Assembly: GCF_009831575.1 (NCBI RefSeq)
Contig: NZ_WUUT01000001.1
Location: forward strand, 395,345-459,344
DNA length: 64,000 bases
Reading direction: 5' to 3'
From: Halovenus carboxidivorans
GTDB taxonomy: Archaea > Halobacteriota > Halobacteria > Halobacteriales > Haloarculaceae
A program made the translations under genes and the position numbers. Below, piece after piece: positions 54,439 to 63,200 of this stretch; positions within the stretch are counted from its first letter, which is position 1; each line of letters opens with the position of its first letter. A model generated the notes under the pieces. It was given only the letters and a program-made list of their open reading frames with translations. It did no database searches and was not told where the DNA came from.

Positions 54439-55305
54439 ATGCAAGTAGACAAAGCGGTCATTCCCGCTGCTGGCTTTGGGACACGGTTTCTGCCTGTCAC
54501 AAAGGCGCAACCGAAAGAGATGATGCCGGTACTCGATAAACCGACAATCCAGTACGTCGTTGAGGAGGCAGTTGAGGCAGGTATCGATGATATTCTCATT
54601 ATTACTGGCCGCGGGAAACAGGCGATTGAGCGCCACTTCGATAAATCCTACGAGCTTGAGGAGGCCTTGGAAGCTGACAACAAACTCGACCGACTCGGTC
54701 GAGTTCGTGATATCGCAGACTTGGCTGACATCCACTACGTCCGCCAGAAGGAACGAGACGGATTGGGTGACGCAGTACGGTACGCACGCAAGCACGTTGG
54801 CGACGAACCGTTCGCGCTCCTGCTGGGCGATACCATCATCGAAAGCGCCACACCGTGTACGGAGACGCTCATCGATGCCGCCGAAGAACACGAAACCTCC
54901 GTGCTATCGCTGGAGCGTGTCCCTTGGGAAGACGTACCCGCGTACGGCGTGGCGGACGTTCAGGATGGAGCATCAACTACGCGGAGTTTCCCAGTTGATG
55001 ACTTCGTCGAAAAACCCCCACAGGAGGAAGCACCCTCGAATCTCGCAATCACGGGCCGGTACGTGCTAACGCCAGAAATTTTCGACGCTCTGGAGCGCAT
55101 CGAGAAGGGCGTCGGCGGCGAACTACAACTAACCGACGCCATCCGTGAGCTAGAGACAGTCCGCGGAGTCGAACTCAACGGCGACCGGTACGATATCGGG
55201 AACATCCCGAGTTGGCTGCAAGCGAATATCGAGATGGCGCTCCGGCACGACGACGGCGAAATGAACGCAGCGGTCGAAAAAATCCTTGAGGAGCAATTCA
55301 AATGA
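54439..55305 (+). CDS. galU: UTP-glucose-1-phosphate uridylyltransferase
   Basis: A 288-residue nucleotidyltransferase that makes UDP-glucose from UTP and glucose-1-phosphate. It begins with the GalU signature KAVIPAAGFGTRFLPVTKAQ, then PKEMMPVLDKPTIQYVVEEA, FALLLGDTIIES, and VEKPPQEEAPSNLAITGRYV. The start at 54439 is preceded by TATA-like cttatac (54407-54413). It forms a 4-base-overlapping operon with uxs, so the two probably feed UDP-glucose/UDP-glucuronate/UDP-xylose-type donors into the glycan cluster. Confidence 0.94.
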   Translation: MQVDKAVIPAAGFGTRFLPVTKAQPKEMMPVLDKPTIQYVVEEAVEAGIDDILIITGRGKQAIERHFDKSYELEEALEADNKLDRLGRVRDIADLADIHYVRQKERDGLGDAVRYARKHVGDEPFALLLGDTIIESATPCTETLIDAAEEHETSVLSLERVPWEDVPAYGVADVQDGASTTRSFPVDDFVEKPPQEEAPSNLAITGRYVLTPEIFDALERIEKGVGGELQLTDAIRELETVRGVELNGDRYDIGNIPSWLQANIEMALRHDDGEMNAAVEKILEEQFK

Positions 55306-56234
55306 GCCGAATCCTCGTCACTGGTGCGGCTGGGTTCCTTGGCTCCTACCTAACTGACCACCTCCTCGCCGACGGTCATGAAGTCATCGGGATGGACAAC
55401 CGTGTGAGCGGCCAGACTGAGAACCTCGACGACGCATTCGAACACCCTGATTTCTCGTTCTACGAACACGATGTCACCGAGTTCATCCACGTCTCTGAAG
55501 ACCTTGACGCCGTTATGCACCTGGCAAGTCTCGCGTCCCCCGTCTTCTACCGCGAGAATCCAATAAAGACGCTGAAGGTCGGTGCACTCGGCACGCACAA
55601 GACTCTGGGGCTCGCAAAGGAAAAAGACGCCACGTACCTGTTCACGTCGACGAGCGAAGTGTATGGCGACCCCAAGGTCAACCCCCAGCCCGAGGACTAC
55701 CGTGGGAACGTCGACCCATATGGGCCGCGGTCGTGCTACGATGAATCTAAGCGCTACGGTGAATCCCTCGTTCGGGCGTACCGCGACCAACACGGTCTCG
55801 ACGTTCGGGTTGCTCGCATTTTCAATACGTACGGACCACGGATGCGATTAGATGACGGGCGCGTCATCCCGAACTTCGTCAAACAGGCGCTGACTGGCGA
55901 GGACCTGACTGTGTACGGCGATGGCGAGCAGACGCGGAGCTTCTGCTACGTCTCGGACATGATTGACGGGCTGGTTGCACTCCTCGAGTCCGACGTCCAG
56001 GAACCAGTCAACATCGGGAATCCTGATGAAAGAACGATCAACGAACTCGCGCGCGTCGTTCTCGACGCCACCGGTAGCGAAAGCGATATAACGTACGAGG
56101 AACTCCCGCCACAGGACCCACAGGTGCGTCGCCCGGACATCTCGAAGGCCCGTTCAGAGCTTGAGTGGGAACCAACGGTCTCACTGTCGGACGGCCTTCG
56201 AGAATCAATCCCGTATTTTGAACGCCAGCTGTAA
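55302..56234 (+). CDS. UDP-glucuronate decarboxylase-like epimerase/dehydratase
   Basis: A 310-residue short-chain dehydrogenase: NAD motif VTGAAGFLGSYLTDHLL, TSTSEVYGDPKVNPQPEDYR, catalytic YGPRSCYDESKRYGESLV (Tyr and Lys), and RIFNTYGPRMRLDDGRVIPN. The GPRSCYDESKR segment is the signature of UDP-xylose synthases (UXS) rather than dTDP-glucose dehydratases. It would convert UDP-glucuronate to UDP-xylose or a related sugar. Translationally coupled to galU (ATGA). Confidence 0.88.
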   Translation: MSRILVTGAAGFLGSYLTDHLLADGHEVIGMDNRVSGQTENLDDAFEHPDFSFYEHDVTEFIHVSEDLDAVMHLASLASPVFYRENPIKTLKVGALGTHKTLGLAKEKDATYLFTSTSEVYGDPKVNPQPEDYRGNVDPYGPRSCYDESKRYGESLVRAYRDQHGLDVRVARIFNTYGPRMRLDDGRVIPNFVKQALTGEDLTVYGDGEQTRSFCYVSDMIDGLVALLESDVQEPVNIGNPDERTINELARVVLDATGSESDITYEELPPQDPQVRRPDISKARSELEWEPTVSLSDGLRESIPYFERQL

Positions 56235-56368
56235 ACTGAACGAATCCGCCTTCTTACCAAGAGTCCAAACCGGTCGCACAAACCGCCCACTGCACCCGGC
56301 TCGTGCACGCGACGGACATCGCTCGTAATGAGTGTTTTACTTTGTGCGTAAAGACCGATACAATATTT

Positions 56369-56509
56369 ATGCCAGTCCGACGCGAGTGTCCACAGTGTCA
56401 TTCGGATGGGCCTTTTAGAAAAATAAATCAAAAGTGGGTCTGTGAGAAATGCCTCCTCAAAATAGTTAGTGAGCAACACGAACCGGAGATCTCGTCACCC
56501 CCAGCATAA
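56369..56509 (+). CDS. Small zinc-ribbon protein
   Basis: A 46-residue protein beginning MPVRRECPQCHSDGPFRKIN with a second pair in VCEKCLLKIVS: four Cys arranged CxxC...CxxC, an obvious zinc ribbon. The start at 56369 is preceded by an A/T-rich stretch (caatattt). It is 134 bases after the uxs stop. Function unknown. Confidence 0.66.
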   Translation: MPVRRECPQCHSDGPFRKINQKWVCEKCLLKIVSEQHEPEISSPPA

Positions 56510-56520
56510 GAGCCAGCCGG

Positions 56521-56679
56521 GAACTTGACACCGCACGTAGCGAGGAGCAGCCGAGACGAAAGCTGAACATGACACTTGGAGAATAACGATTCAGCTGGGG
56601 AGCATCAACAGAATTCCGCGACGGGCTCCGCGAGACGATTGCGTGGTACGAACAGCACCGAGACGAGGAACATGAGTGA
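56521..56679 (+). pseudogene. Fucose synthase C-terminal remnant, copy 3 (with internal stop)
   Basis: This encodes ELDTARSEEQPRRKLNMTLG, then E, a TAA at 56584-56586, and RFSWGASTEFRDGLRETIAW, YEQHRDEEHE and TGA. It aligns with the end of the truncated fcl ([20 protein letters not shown] then [11 protein letters not shown]). It is longer than remnant 2 but carries a nonsense codon. The stop overlaps the Nudix start by 8 bases, as in copies 1 and 2. Confidence 0.86.
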
Positions 56680-57127
56680 GTGGGTACCGGACGAAGCGTG
56701 GGAAACAATCGTTCGGAACGTTCCGATTGTCTCCGTCGACTTGATTGTTCGAACGGAGAGTGGGATTGTGCTGGGAAAACGTCAGAATGAGCCCGCGAAA
56801 GGTGAGTGGTTCATCCCGGGTGGGCGCGTGCTCAAAAACGAAACGCGAACAGAAGCGGTCCATCGAATAGCGAAACATGAACTCGGTGTGGAGGTAGACG
56901 TGATTGAGTCACTCGGTGCGTTTGAGCATATCTACGACACAGCGGAAATCGAGGGAGTAGAGTCAAAGCATTATTTGGCGAACGGATACGTCGTTGACCC
57001 CAAGACCGAGCAGTTCCAACCAGATGATCAGCACGCTGATTTTCAGGTCTTCACCTCGCCGCCGGAGTCACTTCATCCGAATGTTACGGCGTACATTGAA
57101 GAGGCCAGTTCACTCGGTTGGGAATAA
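56672..57127 (+). CDS. GDP-mannose mannosyl hydrolase-like Nudix protein, copy 3
   Basis: A 151-residue paralogue of copies 1 and 2 (MSEWVPDEAWETIVRNVPIV), with PGGRVLKNETRTEAVHRIAK followed by HELG. The start at 56672 matches the other copies; a longer frame upstream runs into the fcl remnant. It is the most AT-rich copy. The frame is intact, so it may be functional. Confidence 0.87.
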   Translation: MSEWVPDEAWETIVRNVPIVSVDLIVRTESGIVLGKRQNEPAKGEWFIPGGRVLKNETRTEAVHRIAKHELGVEVDVIESLGAFEHIYDTAEIEGVESKHYLANGYVVDPKTEQFQPDDQHADFQVFTSPPESLHPNVTAYIEEASSLGWE

Positions 57128-57325
57128 ATAGTTCGAGGAGACGGAGGGTATCAGAACCCGCGCGATCTACATCACGGGTATAAACATCGTAAGTCCAGTT
57201 CTCTGAAAGGCCCCCGTTCGGGATGATTAGCAGTCAGCAGCGCCAGCGCGCAGAGTGCGTATTTGACGGAAGGTGTGTTCTACTAGCCAACAAGGTAGAA
57301 TGCTACCCATCTTGAGGCAAACTCC

Positions 57326-57451
57326 ATGCCCGAAACGCCGACTCGACCAAACAGTGCCGATGTGTCTGCGCTGTCAGAGCTGACTGCGTCCCGAGTTGCC
57401 CACCAACAATCACCTCAGCGACACCAAGCGTTGGAGACTGAATGGTCCTGA
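57326..57451 (+). CDS. 41-residue ORF repeated downstream of two Nudix copies (copy 2)
   Basis: A short ORF encoding MPETPTRPNSADVSALSELT then [20 protein letters not shown] and S. It is related to the ORF at 54274-54399 (shared LSELTxSxVxHxQSPxR), and both follow a Nudix copy by 150-200 bases. It overlaps the 3' end of the minus-strand ParB-like frame by 37 bases. Function unknown; confidence rests on the conserved frame. Confidence 0.5.
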   Translation: MPETPTRPNSADVSALSELTASRVAHQQSPQRHQALETEWS

Positions 57452-58011
57452 GCGTACATCCGATGCAGTACAACCGACGGCAGTACCAGTGCATCGAGAT
57501 ACCGTTGGACTGTCTGCTGGCTTTTGACTGTCCGCTCGGCAACACTGGTTATGATAATCCGTTGGGAAGCGCCGTCCAGTCGCAATTCACTTGCGAGTGA
57601 CTGGCAGTACCGCGCCCAGTCGTAGGTACTCCACTCGCGGAGGATAATCGCAGACTCTGTCGCAGACAGCGCGCCCAGTACTGACTCGTGAACAACCACT
57701 GGCAGAGACCCCCAGTCAAGATCGGTCGCCACCTGGTAGCGCTGCCAGCCATCAGTGGCGTGAGACGCTGAGCTTGCACCATCGGGACGAACAATCAATG
57801 GCTGGCATAGCCCGTCCCGAGCAATCGACTGCTGCAACGCTTCGCTCGGGGGCACACGCCGAGGGTTGTGCTTCCAGTGAACTGACCGCTCAGTCGAGTA
57901 CCTACGAGTATGCTGAGACGTTCGTCGACACTTCCTTTTTGAGCGTTGTCTAAAACAGACTGAGCCTATTCTCCCACACCCCACTGTGTCGAGTGTTCTT
58001 ACAACACTCAA
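57415..58011 (-). CDS. ParB-like nuclease-domain protein, apparently truncated at its 3' end
   Basis: The frame encodes a ParB-type core: [35 protein letters not shown], then [20 protein letters not shown], and a helix-turn-helix region ([20 protein letters not shown]). It stops at 57415 soon after that region, shorter than typical ParB proteins. The start is uncertain: the frame opens at a TTG at 58011 and runs through an origin-like repeat (57976-58000), so the true start is probably downstream of 57970. ParB-like proteins beside an Orc1 gene fit plasmid-style partition. It may be a remnant. Confidence 0.6.
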   Translation of the reverse strand: MSVVRTLDTVGCGRIGSVCFRQRSKRKCRRTSQHTRRYSTERSVHWKHNPRRVPPSEALQQSIARDGLCQPLIVRPDGASSASHATDGWQRYQVATDLDWGSLPVVVHESVLGALSATESAIILREWSTYDWARYCQSLASELRLDGASQRIIITSVAERTVKSQQTVQRYLDALVLPSVVLHRMYAQDHSVSNAWCR

Positions 58012-58112
58012 GCCACGAGGCTATTTCCACGCATACACCCCACCGTGTCGAATGTTCTTAGTTTGTTTTTTGAGTTTCTACTTCATTGGACGCATTCGAC
58101 GCGGTGGTTTTA
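57976..58112. repeat. Left cluster of origin-recognition-box-like repeats
   Basis: Two copies in one orientation: ACACCCCACTGTGTCGAGTG at 57976 onwards and ACACCCCACCGTGTCGAATG at 58035 onwards (each followed by TTCTT). One degenerate copy lies in the other orientation, GCATTCGACGCGGTGG at about 58092-58107. They sit just upstream of the intact orc1. The core is a short palindrome-like CGACAC/GTGTCG flanked by a GC-rich G-string, as in archaeal ORBs. Confidence 0.75.
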
Positions 58113-58143
58113 TTATGTTGGGATACGCATGCAAAATCATCTG

Positions 58144-59352
58144 ATGACAACCTTCACTCGCGATACAGAGATTTTCCGCGATGAGGATATGCTCCGTGAA
58201 GATTATCAGCCTGAGTCAATCACAGCCCGTGAAGAAGAATTGGAGAACTACACAAAGGCACTTCAGCCAGTTGTCAACGGTGCCCAACCACGGAATATTT
58301 TCTTGTATGGCAAGACAGGAGTCGGAAAGACAGCAGTCTCACGATTTCTTCTGGACCGACTCGAACAAGATATTGAACGGTACGACGATATTGATCTATC
58401 GGTATACTGGCTCAACTGTACGAACCTTTCCTCATCCTACCAAGTTGCGGTTAATCTCGTGAACACGATTCGCGCTCCTAGTGAGCAAATTAGCACGACC
58501 GGATATCCGCAACAGCGGGTCTTCGATATTTTGTACGATGAGCTCGATACCATTGGTGGGACAATCCTACTCGTTTTTGACGAGATCGATCAAATCGGCA
58601 ACGACGATGAAATCCTCTATGAATTGCCTCGTGCTCGTTCAAACGACTATCTCGAATCCGCAAAACCAGGTGTGATTGGTATCAGCAACGATTTCGGATT
58701 CCGAGACGATCTCTCTCCGAAAGTTAAGGACACCCTCTGTGAAGAAGAGATCCACTTCTCGCCGTATAACGGCCCAGAACTCGAAGCAATTCTGCAAGAA
58801 CGCGCCGATGGGGCGCTGTTTGAGGATGCGACTGAACAGGGAGTGATCCCGCTGTGTGCTGCGCTTGCTGCACAGGATACCGGGAGTGCACGGCAGGCAT
58901 TGAACCTCCTGTATAACGCGGGCGAGTTGGCTAGGACGGAGGCCAAATCTGTAATCTCAGAAGCTCACGTCCACGATGCTCGTGACGAACTTGAACAGAG
59001 CCAAATTGAACATGGAATGCGGGAATTGACCCAGCATGGTCACCTCGCACTTGTAGCCACGCTCCATCTCGCACTTGAGGAAGATACGCCTGCACGAGTA
59101 CGGGACATCTATCCCCGATATCGGACAATAGCCGACCGCTCGGAGATCGACCCGCTCGTGCGCCGTCGAATGCACGATCATTTAGCTGACCTTGCTATGC
59201 TCGGAATTCTTGACCGACAGTCCCGTAATGAAGGGCGAAGTGGTGGCCAGTACTACGAATATGAGTTCAGTGTTGATCTAAGGATTGTTCAAGAGGTCGT
59301 GGCTGATCTAGAAGGGGTTGTGCTCCCGGAACGTTTGCTGCGCCAATTATAG
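58144..59352 (+). CDS. orc1: Orc1/Cdc6 replication initiator
   Basis: A 402-residue AAA+ ATPase that binds origin boxes and loads the replicative helicase. The start at 58144 ([20 protein letters not shown]) is used; a frame opening at 58045 would run through an origin box. Motifs: Walker [21 protein letters not shown], Walker [15 protein letters not shown], sensor 1 [10 protein letters not shown], and a C-terminal winged helix ([20 protein letters not shown]). The gene is intact and flanked on both sides by related repeats, so it probably marks an active or recently active origin. Confidence 0.95.
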   Translation: MTTFTRDTEIFRDEDMLREDYQPESITAREEELENYTKALQPVVNGAQPRNIFLYGKTGVGKTAVSRFLLDRLEQDIERYDDIDLSVYWLNCTNLSSSYQVAVNLVNTIRAPSEQISTTGYPQQRVFDILYDELDTIGGTILLVFDEIDQIGNDDEILYELPRARSNDYLESAKPGVIGISNDFGFRDDLSPKVKDTLCEEEIHFSPYNGPELEAILQERADGALFEDATEQGVIPLCAALAAQDTGSARQALNLLYNAGELARTEAKSVISEAHVHDARDELEQSQIEHGMRELTQHGHLALVATLHLALEEDTPARVRDIYPRYRTIADRSEIDPLVRRRMHDHLADLAMLGILDRQSRNEGRSGGQYYEYEFSVDLRIVQEVVADLEGVVLPERLLRQL

Positions 59353-59366
59353 GGCTGTGTCGTGGG

Positions 59367-59590
59367 AAGAACATTCGACACGGTGGGGTGTGTATGTGCA
59401 GTCCTCAATACTTTATCGCGAGGGGGCGTAGAACACTCGACATGGTGGGGTGGGTGTCTTCCAACTGTTCTATATCAGCCCGTACCCCACGTGTACACGT
59501 TCGAGGTGTATCTATACTCTCTGCTACAATTGATCCACAACTTCCTGTAACGGCTCTCATGGGACAAGAACACTCGACACGGTGGGGTGT
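59367..59590. repeat. Right cluster of origin-recognition-box-like repeats
   Basis: Three copies in the orientation opposite to the left cluster: AAGAACATTCGACACGGTGG at 59367-59391, TAGAACACTCGACATGGTGG at 59429-59453 and AAGAACACTCGACACGGTGG at 59566-59590 (each followed by GGTG). The first lies 15 bases after the orc1 stop. Left and right clusters face each other across the orc1 gene, a layout seen at haloarchaeal origins. Confidence 0.78.
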
Positions 59591-59767
59591 GTAATTAGCA
59601 ACTGAAGTACTCTTTTCGAGAAGAAAGTCAGAAGATTATCTCGAAAGAGACCGCAGTTTTGGTTATCGCTCTTGGTATGAATTGACCACATCCCCCGGAT
59701 GTGTATAGAAGCCTTTGTTCCCAAGCATCAGCACGGGTTTGTGGATGGGTCCTTTGACAGACACCAA

Positions 59768-59992
59768 CTATTCCTCCTCACATACAGTTTCTCGAAGTTC
59801 ATCAAGAAGATCAGGATGATGCGTTTCAAGAACATCGATGTCTGTGGTAAGCTCATCGGTAATCCGCGATCGAACTCGAGAGACTGCCTCGTACTTTCGT
59901 CGATCACCATGTTCCCCTGCAATGTGCTCCCGCTCTGTCTCAGTAATAAGCGCTCGTGATCGTGCCATGCCAAACACCTGTTCGTCCGTCAT
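59768..59992 (-). CDS. Small conserved haloarchaeal protein
   Basis: A 74-residue acidic protein (MTDEQVFGMARSRALITETE, then REHIAGEHGDRRKYEAVSRV, then RSRITDELTTDIDVLETHHP). The plan, an N-terminal helix then YEAVSRVRSRI and a HHPDLLDEL motif, recalls small proteins found on haloarchaeal mobile elements and beside regulators. The start at 59992 (MTDEQ) is preferred to 60058. It is divergent from the nuclease-helicase gene. Function unknown. Confidence 0.72.
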   Translation of the reverse strand: MTDEQVFGMARSRALITETEREHIAGEHGDRRKYEAVSRVRSRITDELTTDIDVLETHHPDLLDELRETVCEEE

Positions 59993-59995
59993 GGT

Positions 59996-60087
59996 AGCAT
60001 TTACTAACTCGTTCTCTAATAGGGTTGTATTATGACGCAACATTGTAATATTCCACAACCCTTTATTGGTTGCAGCATTTACTAACT
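59996..60087. promoter_or_regulatory. Repeat-rich divergent promoter region
   Basis: Direct repeat AGCATTTACTAACT occurs at 59996-60009 and again at 60074-60087. Between them, AGGGTTGT and ACAACCCT (about 60021-60063) form an inverted pair around an A/T-rich stretch. The first direct repeat abuts the ATG of the minus-strand small gene. This looks like an operator and promoter region shared by the divergent genes. Confidence 0.5.
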
Positions 60088-60258
60088 GTTAGAAGCATGG
60101 GCTGCCTGAGAGAATGAGGCCGGTGCTAGTACACCGACCCCGTGCTTCGCTGCCGAACCAACGAAGCATGCAATCATCGCATTTACCGGCACTTCAATCC
60201 GCCGGACAGACAGTTGTATCACAGCGAGCCAACTGCCGCCAACAGAGGTGGGTCTCGC

Positions 60259-63200
60259 ATGGGAGATGAACAGGACGACCACACAGCTGACCCACCGCTG
60301 GACCCGAGCGGCATCGCCCAGTTTGTCGAACATGACCGCTGCCCGCGGTATCTGAAGCAGCATGTTGACCCGGGCGACGAAGCCACCGCTCGCAAGTGGC
60401 GCGAAGCATATGGCCTGATGAACATCGCCCTGTTGGGCACGGGCAAGGAGTTTGAAGCGACACAGATCGAGGCACTGGCCGCGAATGCAACAACGGTGAT
60501 AAGCCCGGAGCTGGGCGACCGGTCACAGGATGCTGTGCCAGACATCACTGTCGACGAGACGTGGGCGGACTCGCCGAGGGGCCGAACCGCTCAACTCGCC
60601 GATGCTGTCGAACAGGCAGCCGCGCTTACCCCAACCGGCGATGAAGTGCCGTACATTCTTTTGTATCAGGTCCCGTTGGACGGCCACCTTGGCAACGAAG
60701 CTGTGTATGGTGACGCTGACTGCATTGCACTCGCGCCCGCGAGCGCACTTGCGGACACAACACATATCGATGACGCCACGGTCGTTGGACGAACAATTGA
60801 TTGCAAGAGCGCGAGTGAGGAACAACCAGCCCACCGCGTCCAAGTGGCGGCGTACTGCGCCCTGCTGGAGCAGACTCTCGCCGAGGGACCCTGCGACATC
60901 AACTGCCACATCGAGGCAAGCGTCCTGACAGAGGCCGACGCGACCACAGACACCCCACAGTCACCGTTTGACCTGCCGACATTCCGCCGCTCGGAGTGGG
61001 AACTGTTCGTCACGCAACTGCTTGCCGAGGACGGCCCCGTCGAGGAGGCACTGGCTGACGACTTAGAAGACCTGCCGTTCGCCCTTGACCAAGTCTGTAA
61101 CAACTGCGCATACCGGGAAGCCTGCGCGACGCGTGCCGTTGAGAACTCCCGAAACACACAGAGTCTCGCCTTGCTGGGACTGAACGCGAGCACACAGCGA
61201 ACCCTTCAGGACGCGGGGCTCACGAGTCTCCATGACATCGCCACACTGGCGCCGCCCAACCGAAAGACGACGCCGATGGATGACCCGCCACAACTCGATA
61301 TCGACGCAGACCTGCGGCGCACACTCGAAGAATCACTCCCGTATCCGATTCACGAACTCGTGCTCCGTGCACAGGCTCTGTACGGCGAAATCGAACCCGA
61401 CTATCCGGAATATCGATTCCCACCAGCGATCCCCGGCAACGACTGGGTCCCGCTGCCAGACGACCGCTGTGCTGGCTGGGGCAATATCGACGGTGCCGAC
61501 CCAGGAGAGTTGATCCACGTTGCACTGTTCGTCCGACCGGATTCGGCGATCAACCGACTCGGGGCGCTTGGCGCGTGTATTACTGCTGACGACTACAAAG
61601 AGTACATCACAATTGGCGAAGTCATTGATGCGGTCCCCGACGATGACAGCCTCGCCACCGACGTTGAAGCGGACCTCTTCGAGCGGTTCTTGACACAACT
61701 GTTCAACGCGATCAAAGAAGTCGCAACAGCACTCGGCGAACCCGAACAGGCGGTGCTTCACTGCTACACGTACAGCGAGCATGAACTGGATGTCCTGACC
61801 GAGGCACTCGACCGACACAGCGATTCACTCACTCGCGCTCGCGCGCTGCGTGCGCTGTGTAGTCTCGATGAAGACGGCCACACCGAGATCGACCAGTCGA
61901 TGGTGACGCCCGTCCAGCCGGTCATCAACGACCATTTCGCGCTGCAATCGCCGTCGCAGGGCCTGTTGAGTGTCGTCGATCAGTTCGACGCCAGCTGGAC
62001 CATCGACACGTTCGACCCGCCGGATGCACGGCCTGACGACCCACCGATTCGAGACATCTTCAGCGAGCAATTCCTTACCGATGCGGCCCCGTACCTCAGA
62101 GACGACCCCGGCATTCGCCTGCATCTGGGCCGTGGGCCCCTCGGCGAGGGGCCGGCCGCCGACGTTGTCGAGGCCGACCAGCCTGATCCTGATGGCTGGT
62201 ATCGCATCCGCAAGCGCAGTGGCGGTCAGTTCCCCTTGGAGTACCTCTGGGCGGCCGTCCCGAAACGACCTGACGACGACCAGCCGCGACTCCACCCCGT
62301 TGTTGTTGAACAGTGGGCCGTTGAAGACGAGCATCGGGACCTGTACCGGCAAGAAATCAACCGCTTCTACGGCCGGACCGGCGAAGGCAACGAACGCCTG
62401 CAGCGCCGAGACGTGACGACGCTTGTCGAACGGCTCAGCTACAGTCTGCAGCGCCTCGTCGAGGCGATTCCCTACAAGAACGCCTACCAGCCGAAAGAAC
62501 CACTCGACGTGACAGAACTGGCGGCATTCGAGCCACCTGTGTCAGGCCTGCCCGCAGCGGCGCGAGATTATCTCCGGATGGAGTTCGGTGCCAGCCGTGA
62601 CGCAACACTCGCCCAGTACCGGTCATCATTACGCGAGCGCGCTCGCAGCGGGCGGTCGATGCCGGTTCGCTGTACCGACTACACACTCGCAGACGACGGG
62701 ACGCTCACCATCACCGCCGACCTCGCCTACGAGGACCTGTTCGACGACCCAGCCACGGCCACACAGGTCGCACAGCAGGCTCGCCTCCGGAGTGCTGACG
62801 GGACGAGCGGTGGCAGTTGGCGAGTACTGACCCGCCTCACCCAGCGCACCACTGATCCGGACTGTGAGCGGTCTCCTGTCCAGCCGGACCTCGAACCGAC
62901 CGTTGACGACCCAGAAGACACGAAACACTCGCCGCCAGTGTTCGTCGATCAGCTCGATGTTGATGCGGGAGAGATTGTCCTGACAATACTGCCACACCGG
63001 TTTCGCCGCCACGGCAGCCGCTTTCGCGTCGACCACTGTGGCTGGCAGTGCCCGGAGGGAAGTAATCTCACCGACCCCGACCAGCCACCGAGCGAGCGGG
63101 ATGGCTACGTCGCCGAGCGTCCGCCGGTCTGGATCGACACCGACGAGGTGTATATGCTCGATCCGATGGTCGATGATTTCGGCGCCCCCAAGGCAGACCG

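Noticed and set aside
54316-54891. 191-codon minus-strand frame opposite galU
   Set aside because: Cys/Arg/Phe-rich without motifs, antisense to the galU signature; treated as shadow.
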